Assembly (NCBI GenBank): GCA_965153455.1
Contig: OZ234497.1
Coordinates: forward strand, 18,407,872-18,471,871
DNA length: 64,000 nt
Reading direction: 5' to 3'
Source: Sphagnum compactum
Taxonomy: Eukaryota > Bryophyta > Sphagnopsida > Sphagnales
Shown here: piece after piece, positions 12,719 to 25,765 of the stretch
How positions within the stretch are numbered: position 1 is the first letter of the stretch
Layout of the letters: every line of letters starts with the position of its first letter
Translations under genes and position numbers: made by a program
Notes under the pieces: model-generated
Database searches by the model: none
What the model was told of the DNA's origin: nothing
Seen by the model: the letters and a program-made list of their open reading frames with translations, nothing else

Positions 12719-15700
12719 TTCCTAAAGGGTCTTCTTGGATCCTATCTTTGATAACCGCTTTGGGAACCCCTCTAGGGCTACCTAGTACCTTGTGAACCAC
12801 TTTGGGAACACTGCTGTGTGTACCCTTTCATAAATCACTTTGGAATTTCACTTTGGGTACCTTGTTAGGTAACCAATTTGGAGAATCATTTTGGGGAACC
12901 GCTTTGAGTATAGTACAACCTAAAGTAACCACTTTGGGAACCGTATTGGGAACCCAATTTGGGGAGCTAGGCAGAGGCTACTTTGGGAATGTTGTGTGCA
13001 AAATCTCCTCCTCCTCGTGTGGTGGCTTTGTTTATTTGTTGTGGGGAACCAGCATTAGGGAACTGGGCGCTTTGGGGAACAAGCTACCATTTTTTGGGAA
13101 CCAAACACTTTGGAGGAAACCCACATAGTTGGGGAACATCTTTGGGAACAGGTTGGTGTATAAACATACATGACCAATTAATACTTTCACTTACCCAAAT
13201 GTGCCCATTTGTGTCAAGTCACCAAATCTCTTTGGGAAAGTTGGCATTTTGAACGTTTTATTCGATGACAATTTATGTGTTATTAGGTTACGAACTCAAC
13301 AACTAAGAAGTTCATTAACGGAGTTTTGGAAATGTCGTCCACATCCTTTTAGAAACTTGACATGGGGGAGGGGGAGAAAAAAAATACACAAGCTTCAATT
13401 GGGATCACTACGGGAACATCATTGGGAACATATTTTAACACGGATTTTCGAAACGTTACAAATTGGAAACGGTCAATGTTGCAAACTTTGGACAAAACAC
13501 ATCCCGACTAAGGTTGGGAATAATAATAATAATAATAATACTTTCTAAAATGGGTACATAGGAGCAAACGATTGGCAACATTTTATGATTTTGGTATTTA
13601 CAAATGGGTTGTGTTCATGTCCATTGGCACTCCTTCTATGGCCCCCGACAAGGCTATTGAAGCCTATATATATTGTCCGTTGATGATTGTAGTGTAAAAC
13701 ACCAAACCTCTTCAAATGTCGTGGCACGAAGTCAAAAGTAATAAGTTAGGTTTACATTGCTTTTGGGAAATCGTGACAACATTGTGTAATGGATTGGAAG
13801 ATGAGGGCCCTGAAATAGGTAGCCAATAAAATCCCCGTCAAAATAATTTTGGCCAAACTACTTATTTGGGGGATGGATACTTCATTTTGGCTATACTACC
13901 TATGTGCACCTTGCTTGGAATTGTTGGTGGCAAACCTCTCAAAAGCTACAAGTTGCAACCCGTACCAAAGTAGGGTCATCTTTGGATTTATTTGTTGAGA
14001 TTTGAACACAACATGCCAAAAATTATCAGCTTCCTAAACATCTATTTTCTTTAAACCAAATTTTCTGATTTTCAAAAAATGGCAATTTTTTTCTGGAAAA
14101 ACTAAATAAATTACACAGAAAAAGAAAAAAAGATTCCGAGTTTTAATTGATATTTTTTCCCCCCAAAGTAGTGAAAATTCACCACAAAAAAATTAAATTA
14201 AATTAAATTAAATTAAAATGAAATAAAAACAATTTTGCAAAGACTCATATGGCCCACTTCTTGAAACTCAAAATGATGAGTGGAGTATGTGTACCTATGC
14301 AATGTAATGAAGAGTGTTTCAATCAATCACACCAACTTCCCCCATTAGAGTCCAAAGTGTAGGGTAAAAGCTCTAAGGTGGGGCCTTCGTAAGGGCTATT
14401 GGCTCTTCGGTGGGGCCTCGCTTGGGAGAACTTTGACCTGGCCCCCACTTTTCCAAAAGCTCTCTCACTTATGGGGGGGTTTCTTTTCTTCTTCCTTTTC
14501 AAATTTGTGATGTTCCAAAAGTTGTGATTGTCAATAAGAATATTTAGCCAAAATTTGGCTAAAAAAACACAATGAAAAGTGAAAATATAAAGCATTCTTT
14601 AATAATAGTAGTGTTGGCTACCTACTCGAACCCAATATAAACATTTTTTAATTTTTAAAAAATATTCTGAATAATATTTCCAAAATTCACTTTAAAATCC
14701 TTAAAACTACAAAATCTTGGTGTTTTTAAAGTTTCATATTTGAAAGTTGGTGAAATTTCATCGCTACTAGCTTGGGTCCAATACCCATACCATCATCTTG
14801 TTTAGTGAGGCCTCTTAGTGACTACATTTAGCCCAATGAATTTATGCACCATAGTGGGCCTTGTTGAACCACACCTACAATGATAACCTAACTTACTTGA
14901 GTGGGTTACCTTATAGTTGCTGATATTTAACTTGGGTAGTGTTAAATTTGGACTGGGACACCTTGCTTTAGTCTTTTAGGACCAAAAATTTAGGGCTTTT
15001 TTTTTGCCTTTTTTACCATGGTATCACTACATACATGTGTTGGTTCACCCTTCAACTCTAGGATATTGGTGGGTGAGACATGGTGGAGAATGGAATTGCA
15101 TTCAAAGACAAGACTTGAATCATGAGGATACATAAATATTAAAGGTACTATGCAACAAGCCTAGAAGGCCCGAGTGACCTAACACCCACCAATGCATCAT
15201 CCCATTTTTCCGTTGTGAGCCCATCCATTTGGATGAACCACCACTCTAGAAACCTCAATCCCCCTTGGATTCATGTTGGAATCTTTTTTCTTCGCTCCGA
15301 ATTTTCTTAGCTTGTTTTTTTTTTCTTGCTCATTCCCCTCCTCTTCCTTCTTTTCTTTTTTCTCTTTTTTTCGTATTCTTCTACCATAGCTAAACGTTGT
15401 CGCACCTCACTTGCTATTGTGTCTCACCTATCAAACCCATTGTTGCCCCACCTCGGCTTGCTTTACACGCCTTGCCAACTTAAAATTACCTACACACCCA
15501 CCTACAATTAACCTAGGTACCCCTTGGCCCTTGTTTATTTTTTCTTAAATTCTTTTTAAAAGAATGAGGACTTGAAGGTGAGGTAGCTACTTAGCCACAC
15601 ATTGACCCACTTAAGTATACGAAACCCCATTGAGGCCCTCATTACATGGCCTATGGTAAATGAGGGGTTAGTTCATGAGGAGCCTCATTCAATGGGAGAA

Positions 15701-18700
15701 GTTTAATTGTTAATGATGGCTTGCAAGTCTTGGCAAACATAGCCCAAGAGGGTAGAAATAATACAATTTTCTTATAACATTCTTTCAATTCATTAAACTT
15801 TATTTTTATTTCAATACAAATTGGTTTTAAGTTCACATTGCCCTTCTTTCCATGTAAAAGGAAGGTGGGTTTTTTTTGGACATTTATGTTGGCAAATAAT
15901 ACATGTAATGAAAATACAAACATCGATACATTTATTTGTCACATTTTACTAAAGCAAGCTGTTATTATTTCTTATGAAGATTCCAAAAAGGATGTTGAAA
16001 ACACTTCAAAATTTTGTGGAAGAAGATACACTTGGCCCCATTGTTTGCTTGCATCATAGTGAATGATGGCATAGGTTGAGGGGTTTGGATTGGGGAGGTC
16101 TTTTTGGAAGGTCCAAGGAGATGGAGGAAATTGTTTACAACCAAATGGTTTATTTGCAAACATGTTGAGAAAGACCATTCTTTGATCATATTAGTCGGCA
16201 AATCTAGCTGCCCTTTCACTCATGAAAAGGGCTCCAAGCACCTAGAATAGACCGGTCGGTGACCAAATAATTAAGCATTTAGGGCAGGCCAGATCCAAGG
16301 GGAGGGCTTTGTTGTTTTTGGTGTCCAAACAAAACTTGAACCCCTCTTCTTGCCGCATCTAACACACTATCAATTGTCAAAAACGAATTAGAAATGAAAA
16401 AGTTATGGCCCCCCAAAATAAAGGTGGTTAAGAACTAAAAAAAACAAACTATAAAGCATTACAAAATCCAATTCCTTGAACACCAAAAAAGTTCCTTGTA
16501 TATTGCTTTATGGCTATAGTAGCTCAAAGATGATTTTATTGTGTTCATCAAAACCAACAAGGCGGCATATGCCAAGGAGGTACTTACAACATGGAACCCC
16601 AAGCATGAGAATCACAATCCTTTCAAGGCATGTTGATTGAAAGATATGTAAGCAATTACATATTAGCATGGATTTAGAAATGATTCATGATCAATAAATT
16701 TGCAATTTTTTTGCTATTAAGTTTGAGTACAGGTTAATGTTATTTGCAATAACTAACTTTGATTTGCATTGGACAAGATTCACAACATCAAAAAATATGA
16801 TTTTGTGTCCTAAGTATATTTGCCTCACTTCGAATACATGTGCCATTTATGCAACCTAACATGCGTAATCAATGATCAAAACCCACAACCATTTTACCTT
16901 CAAAGACATTCTATGAAAAGGGTAGTGAGGTTCCCATCTAAGGCATAACATGTACATAGTTTAGTTTTGGGACTTTATGGTGACACATTTTTGTAACATT
17001 TTCTCAATGAAATTTTTGTTAAGACTTCTTCCCCTAACATTTTTGTAACAATTTTGTTATGATAGAGTAAAATTCTTACAAATACACCTTGCTTTTGAAG
17101 TCCAATTTGTAATAAACATGAAGATGATACGTTAGTCCATAGGTATTTTCGTTAAAGTTTGTGCCAAACAATGTAAATATTGCAACCATCATTAAGTACA
17201 AAACAAATTGTCATTTTCTAGAACACTTACATAAGGGATCCACCTTATCATATATTCCAAGGGATAAATGGTATTGAAATGAAGGACACACTTTTTTTTT
17301 TGGTAATCCTTGCATGTCGCTCAAAATCCTTCAATGTGTGTATTCCAATCGAAATTGCAATACCCACATATGTTCCAATATCCTTTACTATTTGATGGGT
17401 CGGAATTTCAATACTTGCATATGTTAAAGATATCCTTCATTGTGTAAAGGGCCAAAACTGCAATACTCACATGTAACTATGATAATATCCTCACTTTTTC
17501 TACCACGCCTACCATGCAATACTCACATTGACTTAAACCTTATGTATTAAAAGGCATTATGCATTAAAAGGCAAAATCAAAATGCAATGGTCGAAGATTA
17601 TTGAATAAGAATTTAAAATATTGAACATATCAAGTATTCAATAATGTTTTTAAAATCTTATTATTTTTTATATTGATAATCAAATGATTTATGTGAATGT
17701 TGATCAATTATTGAGTAAATGAATATTTTGTTTTATGTTTCAGATTTCATAATTGAATATATTGACCATCCAACAATTAAATTTTGAGAATACTCTCACT
17801 AATCAATATCAATCAACTAAATGATATTGAATACTAAAGTACTATTAACAAATTATTGAATATTTTATTATCACATTGTGTGGAGTTCAATAAAAGTGGT
17901 TTAGTTTTATTATGTCTACATGTTAACGTTTCCTTTGTTTTCGACCTTTCATATACCATACTACAAAAACTTCAACAAATGTCTGTTGAATAATTAATTA
18001 CTTTGGTGAAAGATACAATATTCTCAAAATATTTTCAAAGATTTGTTAATTTCCGTCACAAATTGTTGGTTTTTTTTTTAATCTGTTTTGAAAATTCCAA
18101 CATATTTGAAAATGTAACTAATGTTGAAACTACCAAGGTATTATTACAATATCACAATTGTAATCAAGTTCACAATACATGGAGATGTTTTTTAATACTA
18201 TTTATATTCAATAATATTCAACCTATTGTAGTTACAATATACTCAAACAAATTATAAAAACTCATTGTTAAATGTAAAATTTAATAAAAACCCTTTGGTT
18301 GGGGCAAAAAAAATCTAGATAAATACAAGAATATAATGTCAATTTGAAATTTTTTATAATCATGTTTTCCTTAAAATATTCAGATATTATATTTTACTTC
18401 TATTAACTTTTCCCACTACTATTTAAACCTATCACTTAAACATTGTAAAAATAAAATATATTAAATAAAATAATTAATGCATGATTTTAAATATGTTAAT
18501 TATTAATGAGGTTCAATTTTTTGCATTTATTTTCAAGGAGGGGATTGTTACACAAGGAGAAGGAGCAACATTGGGCGAAAACAATTAGATAGTAAAATTG
18601 ATTTGTTTGTAGAATCCTCCCTAATTTTAATAACTAGTAGGAAATCATTCTTTCAATATGGCAACTATTGCATTTTTTTTTTTCCCGAAAGGAATTTTTG

Positions 18701-19232
18701 TCAAATTCACACTAGGTTTTTTTTTTAATCACCATAGTGTGAAAAAATGTGCCCCCCAAAAAAAAGATCATTACATTCATAAAAAAAACATAACTGCTTG
18801 AAAATTTTAGTAATGGGAAAAAATGGGCCAAATTAAAAGAAGATCAAAGGTGAGCAGTCAAAAAAAGGTTAACTGTGGTAAAATGGTGGTTAACTCGAGG
18901 GTCAAGAGCTGGATGAAAAACACAGCTCATCCAATGGACATAAGGGTCAACTGGTGTGTTTGTAGGTGCTGGTTCACTTTTGGCTGAAAACCGTCCTAAT
19001 TTGCCACCGTTGATCGAATCACGAGAGTGTTCCCCACTGTTGATTCACATCACAAGAGTCGGAACTCGTGAAACCAAAAGTAGACGACAACTTGTTCAAC
19101 ACGACAACCGATTACTCGTTTTAATTTTCTTCCCGTGATACTCAGCGTAGACTTGAAAATTTTTTAAAAATTAATTTTGTCAATTAACAAAAAAAAAATC
19201 AATTTAAAAATAATATTATTATATTTAATCCA

Positions 19233-19303
19233 TTGAATATTTGAACACTAAAGTGGCTCCCGTTTATGGTTCGGGAGCGACTTTTTAGTGTTCAAATATT
19301 CAA
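19233..19303. repeat. Foldback (inverted repeat, about 31-bp arms)
   Basis: The left arm starts TTGAATATTTGAACACTAAA and ends GGCTCCCG; the right arm is its near-perfect reverse complement (CGGGAGCGAC ... TTCAAATATTCAA). The loop is about 9 bases (TTTATGGTT) and the surroundings are very AT-rich. It could be a small foldback element or MITE remnant, or a transcribed hairpin; the sequence does not decide. Confidence 0.75.
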
Positions 19304-21547
19304 AAGGTTTCAAAGAAATTGCACAAAAGGGTTATTAGCATTGGTGGGATTATGAGTTTAAAGATCATGCATCCAACAATTTAAAGCACGTTATGAGTCG
19401 ATTTTATTAAAACGAAACATCACTTGCAAGTGTGATGATATTCAATGTACACTTGTAGGTGGTGTTGGAAAATAATTGCTAGTTTTCTTTATGTGAAGAA
19501 TTAAGTGATTTTTTAACAATGAAAAAATAGTTTTTAAATATCAAAATTACACTAGGAAAACAAAACTTTCCAATTTTCTCTCAATTAAAAAAATAAAAAC
19601 GATAATTTCTTTCAAAAGCAAAACACTCAAGTTGTAATTAGTTATGACAAGCGACATTGTTATTTTAACTATCCATGTGAAATGCAATGACATCATTTCC
19701 ATAAGTATGAATAAAAAATAATGCAAAGAACATGAATTTAGAACTCCTTGCAAGGAATTTAACCAAAGTGTTAATAACTATGCTTAATTAAAGGTTTTAT
19801 TTTCATAACCATTTCAAATTGACGTAGAGATGGAAAATATGGGCCACCATTTGAATTAGGCAATAATTTTGAAAAAATTCAAAGTAAATGTTAAACTAAA
19901 GAAATTTATGTTATTGTTTGAATCATTTGTAACTCCAATATTCAGAAAATAGGAAAACCCATTTTTTAAAAGCCAAATGAGACCCTTTTCATTTTAAAAA
20001 ATAATCCATCACTAAGTATCTATGAGGGAAGGTAATTTGTTTTGTTTTGTAGTTATGAGATTCACTAAACCGGGATGCTTCAGATCGTATTCTTGGTGTC
20101 TTTGGAAAGAAAACCCTTCCGAATTCAACAAAGGGCTTTTTGAGAATTAAAAAGAAGAAGAAAATCGCCATATCTCGAGGGGGAAAAAAAAGACAAAAAA
20201 AAAAAAAAAGCTAGATGTCGCCAGATTTAGACAGTGTGTTCATGTAGGTTGCCAGAACTAAGCAGGATTCCAAACAATTATTTACTTGTCCACCAGGACA
20301 ATAGCCATTTACTGCTAATTAATGCTGAGGTTCCTAGCCAGTGCACCTACTTGAGGAATTTGAAAAAAAGAAACCCTGCATACATTGCAAAACAATGTTC
20401 ACATGTTGAGTTTCCCTATGTTTGTTATGGTTTTACACTTGGGCCAACGGCAAAGGCCACACTAGTCCAATACAAAGTTATGTAAGTATATGGTCCCACC
20501 GAAGAACACAGGTAAGTTACTTAGGGCAAGCCATCGTTTTGTTTGGTGGTAACGGACTCTTCCAAGACTTGTTCAAAAGCGTAATTGATTTAAAAAATCG
20601 GCCATTCGTAATTCAATGGTGTTAAGAGTTCGTTAATTTTTTTTTAAAAGGACACTAACATTAGGAAAGGAAGAGTTTGTTGATTTTTTTGAAAAAAAGA
20701 CACTAACGGTAGCCAAGGAAGAGCATGGAAATTGAATAGGACATCTCTAACTAAAACCAATTACATGAAACGGAACTAGCTTGGAAAAGCAAATTGTAGC
20801 AATTATGTGGAATCATTAAATACCATTCTCCATCAAGCTGAAGCATTTTATGCTCCTTAGAATTTCATTAATGTCAAAAAACAAAGCAAATGAACAAATA
20901 ACAGCAAATTTGATGTTTGGATACAAATAAAGAACTTTTTTTTTTGGGGGTAAAATTGTGAACGCCCACCACATCCACTGAACCCAACTTACAACTTACA
21001 AAAAGAAAACCCAAGTGGCCGACCAAGTCATTGGGTAACCAACTCCCCACAAGAAATGTGGGTACATATAAGGAAGGGTTTTAAACATTTGGTGGAAGAA
21101 ACAAGCAAAGTGTACGTAGGGTAGTGCTCGAGGAGTGGGCTGGCCGTTCCTGAAACGGAGCTGAGGGGCCACTTATTTTGGGAACACCCTGACGAAACAA
21201 GCCACATTACCCGAGATAACGGCACTGGCTAAAAACTGAAACAAATTAATTTTTTATTTTTTTTCATTTTTTCATCCAGACAGTAACCATAAGAATTTCC
21301 TAAAATTTCAGCACTTTCAAAGACCCTGTCATATAGACATGGAATAAATGAAATACCCATGTACAACACCCGACAATAGAATTTCTAGGACACGCAGCAC
21401 TGAGCACAGTTAATTTTGAAAAAATAAAATCATAAACTAATTTAATTCTTGCCGGAATGATAAAGGTGTTATATAGTACTAATATTGTTTACTGTTTACA
21501 ATTTTATGTCCGTTTGGGACCAGAGAGTCCATTAGACAAAAGGTAGA

Positions 21548-22490
21548 TCATGGAGGACAGATTGTCCTCTTGTACCGGCAGCATGCCACAAACTTGGCCA
21601 GGGCGACCGTGTTCATAGTCTGCATGAGCTCAGCAAGAGTGCTAGTGTGGGTGAGGGGTAAGGCCGAACAAAAGCATTCCCTAACTTTTTGTATATTTGA
21701 ACAAACAAGAAGCAAGTGTTTTTCATCCTCAACCTTCCCCAAATCGCAACCTCAACAAAATCTCTCTGTGTATGGCACGCCTTTCCATGCACCTATCACT
21801 ACCTCAAGTTACATGTTACCACATTGAAACTGGGCCAGAGTTTTCCGCAGATAAACATAGTTGATATCACACAAGTAGCTTTCGCTCTCGTACACCATAC
21901 CCTTGAAACACAAGTATCTTGTCTGCACGTTGGTCCCAATATTGCGGTTCGTAAAGAGCTTTTCAATGAAAACCAGCAACAAATTATCCTTCACCCTTTT
22001 TACACTCAATATTGTGTGGGGAAAACGTGGAGGGGGTGGGGCCCCAGCCTCCTGGTTGATCGGGCTTCCTGATGTCGATTTAGCACCAACTGGCTGCACT
22101 AGTTGTAATGTGGCCAACTTAGCCATCTGAATTCCCACCGGTACGTTGTGCGCATTCCACCAAAGTACTTGGCTCTCCACCCAACCTCTCACCCCTGCTA
22201 AATAGGTCGGATGTATGTGCATTGTCCCAGGAGTCGTTCCCAACGACGATTGAGCAGTCTTTGCCTACAACACACGATGCTAAGCTTAGGCACCGTTTCT
22301 AATGACGATTGAACTAGAGGCAAAAAACCTGCCACCTTTGCGCTTATTCTTGAATAACCATTTTTTCACGGATCCAACCCAACATTTATTTCTTGCAGCA
22401 AGCATAGCGAGATGTGTTTCCCATGTTAGACGTCCATAATACGTAGCTCCACATAATAGTGGTTCAATGCGAACAGCAAGCACCTACTAA
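21548..22490 (-). pseudogene. LINE ORF2 C-terminal part with zf-RVT-like Cys/His segment, broken
   Basis: The C-terminal end of the LINE polyprotein. A segment reading WKGVPYTERFC, stop, GCDLGKVEDEKHLLLVC gives the C-x-x-C ... H-x4-C spacing of the zf-RVT type domain; the stop between the cysteines is TGA where CGA (Arg) would fit. The reading then runs to a terminal TGA at 21548. Upstream pieces (about 21.8-22.48 kb) continue the region between RT and this segment in other frames, for example RNKCWVGSVKKWLF near 22.35 kb. Confidence 0.75.
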
Positions 22491-22496
22491 CGACTG

Positions 22497-23690
22497 TTAG
22501 ATGTTCCACGGCACTATCCAGGTTCGAGTTGGTCTCGAACAGGATCCCCAGGTATTTGAAGGTCTGCACACGGTTAATTGTGTCACCTTCAAACATAAAT
22601 TCTTGGCATGGGTCAGCAAGTTAAACACCATGACTTTTGTTTTTATCACGTTCATTGTAAGTCCACATTCAGCACAGAACTGCTGGAACGCGTCTAACTG
22701 TTGTTGCAGTCCCACCTCTGACTCTGACGTCAAAGCAAGGTCATCTGCAAAAAGCAATAGCCATACGTGCATGTTTGCTAGGGCCGGTGCATCGCATTCT
22801 CTGTCCTCCAAGCGCCCCGCCAGGGCATCCAAATATAGCCCAAACAATAGGGGGCTGAGAAGGCAACCTTGCTTCACACCTTGTTGGCACCTGAAGCTGG
22901 AGGTGATACCCCTGCTTGGGTGGTTGATGCATATAGTATCCTTGGCATACATCGCCTGCAGGCATCGCAAGAAGCGTTTCTCCACCCCGAAGCTAGCCAA
23001 CACCTCCCACAACACTTCACACGGCACAGTATCAAACGTTTTTTTCAAGTCCACAAAGCAACAATAGAGTGATTTCTTTTTTGCCCATCTCAATTCTATC
23101 AGAATTCGCAGTATGAAGAGTTGGTCAATAGTGAGGTAATCTTTGCGAAATCCAGCTTGACCCTTGGCACGTAGCCCATGTTGTTCAGCCCACACGCTCA
23201 ACCTCTTGTCAAAGATCATAGCGAACAGTTTTGTTAGGATAGGCCCAACAGTTATCCCCCTGTAGTTGTCAAATTTGGAGGCATCGCCCCCTTTAAAGAA
23301 CGCGTGGACCACCCCAGTGGAAAGGGCTTTTGGAAAGCCTTTCGCCAGAAAGCAGTTGAACGTTGTCAATAGTGGCATGTGTAGCAACTCTCCTGCATCG
23401 AAAATGAATTCAGCTTTCATACCATCCAAACTTACAGCCTTATTCCTTTGTAGTTTTTTCAACGCTTAAAGCAGTTCAACAAATGTGATATCTATGTTTA
23501 GGGTGTGGCTAAGTGGAGGTTCCGTCACCTGAGCTGAGTGATCAATTCGGAGCCGTATGGGTGGCAAAGACTGGCTAACTAGCCCGCGTAAACCTTCCAA
23601 AAGCGTAGCTACATTGATTTTGTCCACAACGAGTGACCTTGGCCAGTACTTTTTCTAGAACAAGAGTGCATCCACCTTGGCAAACGTACA
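22497..23690 (-). pseudogene. LINE reverse transcriptase domain (RVT_1), frameshifted
   Basis: The longest open piece (321 codons, 22497-23462) carries RT landmarks in order: NKAVSLDGMKAEF, DNYRGITVGPILTKLF, GQAGFRKDYLTIDQL, a FVDLKKTFDTV block (first catalytic Asp kept), QQGVKQGCLLSPLLFGLYLD, LLFADDLAL (the FADD catalytic pair) and GLTMN. Just upstream, a TAA at about 23466 splits VELL from ALKKLQRNK. Near 22620 the frame shifts: the expected continuation (FEGDTINRVQTFKYLGILF) lies in the next frame. The RT motifs survive, but the polyprotein does not. Confidence 0.93.
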
Positions 23691-24083
23691 CATATGTTGA
23701 GCTCTTGCAATTTCCCAGAAATTTTTTTTTTTTTTTAATAAATTTTTAAATTTACTTTCCTGAAGTTTAGCGGCGTGTAAATGGGGGTTGGCTTTCAGCC
23801 AAAGCCTCAGCTCACGCTTCGCTATACGGTAGTCAGCGTCAAACTAGGGTTTATGGCAATGTCTCTCTGCAGTTTCCTCCTGAAGGCTTGTTGCTAAAAG
23901 TACACTCTGCTGCAGCACCCACGCATTGCTATAGTAGGTCAACTAACTCGTCTGCCCCCAATGCCCAATTGAGTCAACAACCCACATGTTTCCAAGACTT
24001 GTTATTAGGGCAAGCTGACACTTTTCAACTTTTGATTCATCATATTTGAACCTAGGTAAGAATTTTTTTGTTATAACTATATG

Positions 24084-24950
24084 TTATGGCTCAACAAAGC
24101 TACAATCGATGTTCAACCATAAGTGTAATGACCTGTGGTCAAGGTCTCCCCCCATCACGAAGTAGCGGGTGTCATTTGTTATCACTTCGAGGTGTGTAGC
24201 AACTTGCCAAATTGCAAATGAACCAACAATATAATCGATAGTGTTATGCCCCCCAATTGCTAAGCAAGTGAACTCCCCTGATTCGTCACTAGGTGTTCGG
24301 CCATTGAAGATGAGCAACCCAGCATCACAACATAGGTCCAAGAGCTCACGGCCCCAGCCGCCAACACTAGTGTCGCGATTCTGTGGCTTAACCACAATGC
24401 TTGGTTGCTTAGTCATAGCGAACTCATGCACCTATAACAATTCACAAAGGTCACTAGTGTTAATGGTATTTGATAACGCTGTAGTACGCACATTAAAATC
24501 CCCTCCCAATAATACTATGCCCCCCTAAAGTTTGAACTTTAGCAATATCTGTTGTTAGGTTTTGGAACAAGGATTAACTCTCGTGTTTGGAGCCAACATG
24601 GGCAGCATACACCACATAGACAAACAAGTCAGGGGCAGCACCCCTGCTGACTCGTAGCCATAGATAAGAATCATGGCTTCCCTCCTTTCATTGTGACAAG
24701 TTTGGGCTGAAGTGGCTATGAGAATAAGCAACAACCCCCCCACTATGTTTTATCATTTTTGTTCTTCCCGGCTGCATAGTGTGCACTACCGCAACTGAAC
24801 CAAACCCTTCAACGTGTGGCAAATGTTGGCCTGGGAAGTGCCAAGTTTCGGTTAATAAAATAAGGTCAACATCTTGAAACAACTCTAGTATTTGCACCCC
24901 CATTTTCAGTTTATTTACACCACCCCCGTGCATGTTCCATAATACCATGC
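24084..24950 (-). pseudogene. LINE APE-type endonuclease domain, broken
   Basis: The exonuclease-endonuclease-phosphatase fold used by LINEs to nick target DNA. Visible blocks are LWNMHGGGVNKL and LILLTETWH (active-site Glu) at 24.9 kb, GGVVAYSH, a GGIVLLGGDFNVRTTA block near 24.5 kb (GDFN motif), and GHNTIDYIVGS plus GGDLDHRSLHLWL at 24.1-24.3 kb (the last replacing the usual SDH-type motif). Stops and frame breaks occur between the blocks, for example just before VHEFAMTKQP near 24433. Confidence 0.85.
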
Positions 24951-24975
24951 ATAGGTCTCTCTGGTCCCTGTGCCC

Positions 24976-25765
24976 CTAGATAAAGGAGGGCAGGCAGATC
25001 TGAGTGCCGTTGATGAAGAGTTCGACTACGCGCCAGAAGGTGCGCTTGCCTGCTACCTTGGCCTCCTTGAACAGCGGCCATAGCTTCAACTTGAGCACCT
25101 GTTGCACAAGCATGAGGCCCTCATCTACGCCTAGATTGGTCCCCGTCAGGCCTATGCGCCCTCACAGCGCAGCCTGGCGGTCCTCGCTCGTTACGAATTT
25201 GAGCAACACCGCATCAATGCACACACCCGCCACCGAGGTGGAGGCTTGTACGGTCGCAGGGCACTACCACGTGGCGACGACGACCTTGGCACACAATCTC
25301 ATTTGCCCTTGCAACAGCTCTGTGTTGAGCCACTACACAAGTTCTTTTTCAGTGTCGCCCTCCTTGGCCTTAAAGCCTGTGAGGCACAAGTTGAGCTTGT
25401 GCTCGTCCTGTTTGGGCACATCGGCCAAGGTCTCCACACCCCGGCTGACCACCCGGCGCACGTTTTTAGCTATCATTGTGGTCCACTTGGGCTCTTTCAC
25501 AAAAACAGCCTTGGCTGTGACAACCGCGGCCGCCTCGTGCTCAATCAGCTAGTTGATGGCAAGGTTGCCAACGGCCACGAGAGACGCAATGTTCTTAATG
25601 GCCGCCTCCATCTTGGACAGCCGTGCGTCAACAAGTGAACTGTCGGTCTTGAGGCCCATGACTAGCCAGTGCCCGGCCAGGGCTACTTAGTAGACCGCCA
25701 AAAGTGCATTGTCTAGAACGTTGAGCCGGCATTGTTGCAGTGCATCTTCGCAATACAAAAGGCTA
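24976..25765 (-). pseudogene. LINE ORF1 (gag-like), with five in-frame stops
   Basis: One continuous frame of about 263 codons precedes the endonuclease. An N-terminal helical part (MGLKTDSSLVDARLSKMEAA, ATG at 25659 though the frame opens upstream) leads to a C-terminal block LWPLFKEAKVAGKRTFWRVV and ELFINGTQICLPSFI, a combination I know from ORF1-like proteins of plant and green-algal LINEs. Five stops lie in the frame (after AVY, LAIN, KELV, VATW and QAAL). They are TAA, TAG, TAG, TAG and TGA, each one C-to-T step from CAA, CAG or CGA, and the frame is otherwise preserved. Confidence 0.7.

Larger units (their letters stand above)
11561..21540. other. Gene-free intergenic region rich in simple and tandem repeats
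   Basis: No open frame here resembles a known protein. The first 2 kb hold poly-C tracts, many GGGAAC motifs and a 62-bp tandem repeat. From about 14 kb the DNA becomes AT-rich with poly-A/T runs, an AAATT microsatellite near 14189-14215 and a foldback at 19233-19303. Short open frames (for example near 15.7-16.2, 18.96-19.14 and 20.2-20.6 kb) look like chance. Confidence 0.7.
21548..25765 (-). mobile_element. Decayed non-LTR retrotransposon (LINE) with ORF1, endonuclease, RT and C-terminal Cys/His segment
   Basis: Read on the minus strand, the order is an ORF1 (gag-like) frame, an APE-type endonuclease, reverse transcriptase and a C-terminal zf-RVT-like segment, the standard plant LINE order. 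Each part is interrupted by stops, with at least one frameshift near 22620. No clear poly-A tail or target-site duplication was found, so the outer limits are only those of recognisable coding. The ORF1 part is notably GC-rich against its AT-rich flanks, consistent with an insertion. Confidence 0.88.

Noticed and set aside
22501-23067. 188-codon plus open frame opposite the LINE
   Set aside because: Antisense shadow of the reverse transcriptase frame.
25004-25638. Two plus open frames of 182 and 130 codons in GC-rich DNA
   Set aside because: The minus frame in the same place reads as LINE ORF1; the plus frames are chance openings caused by high GC.
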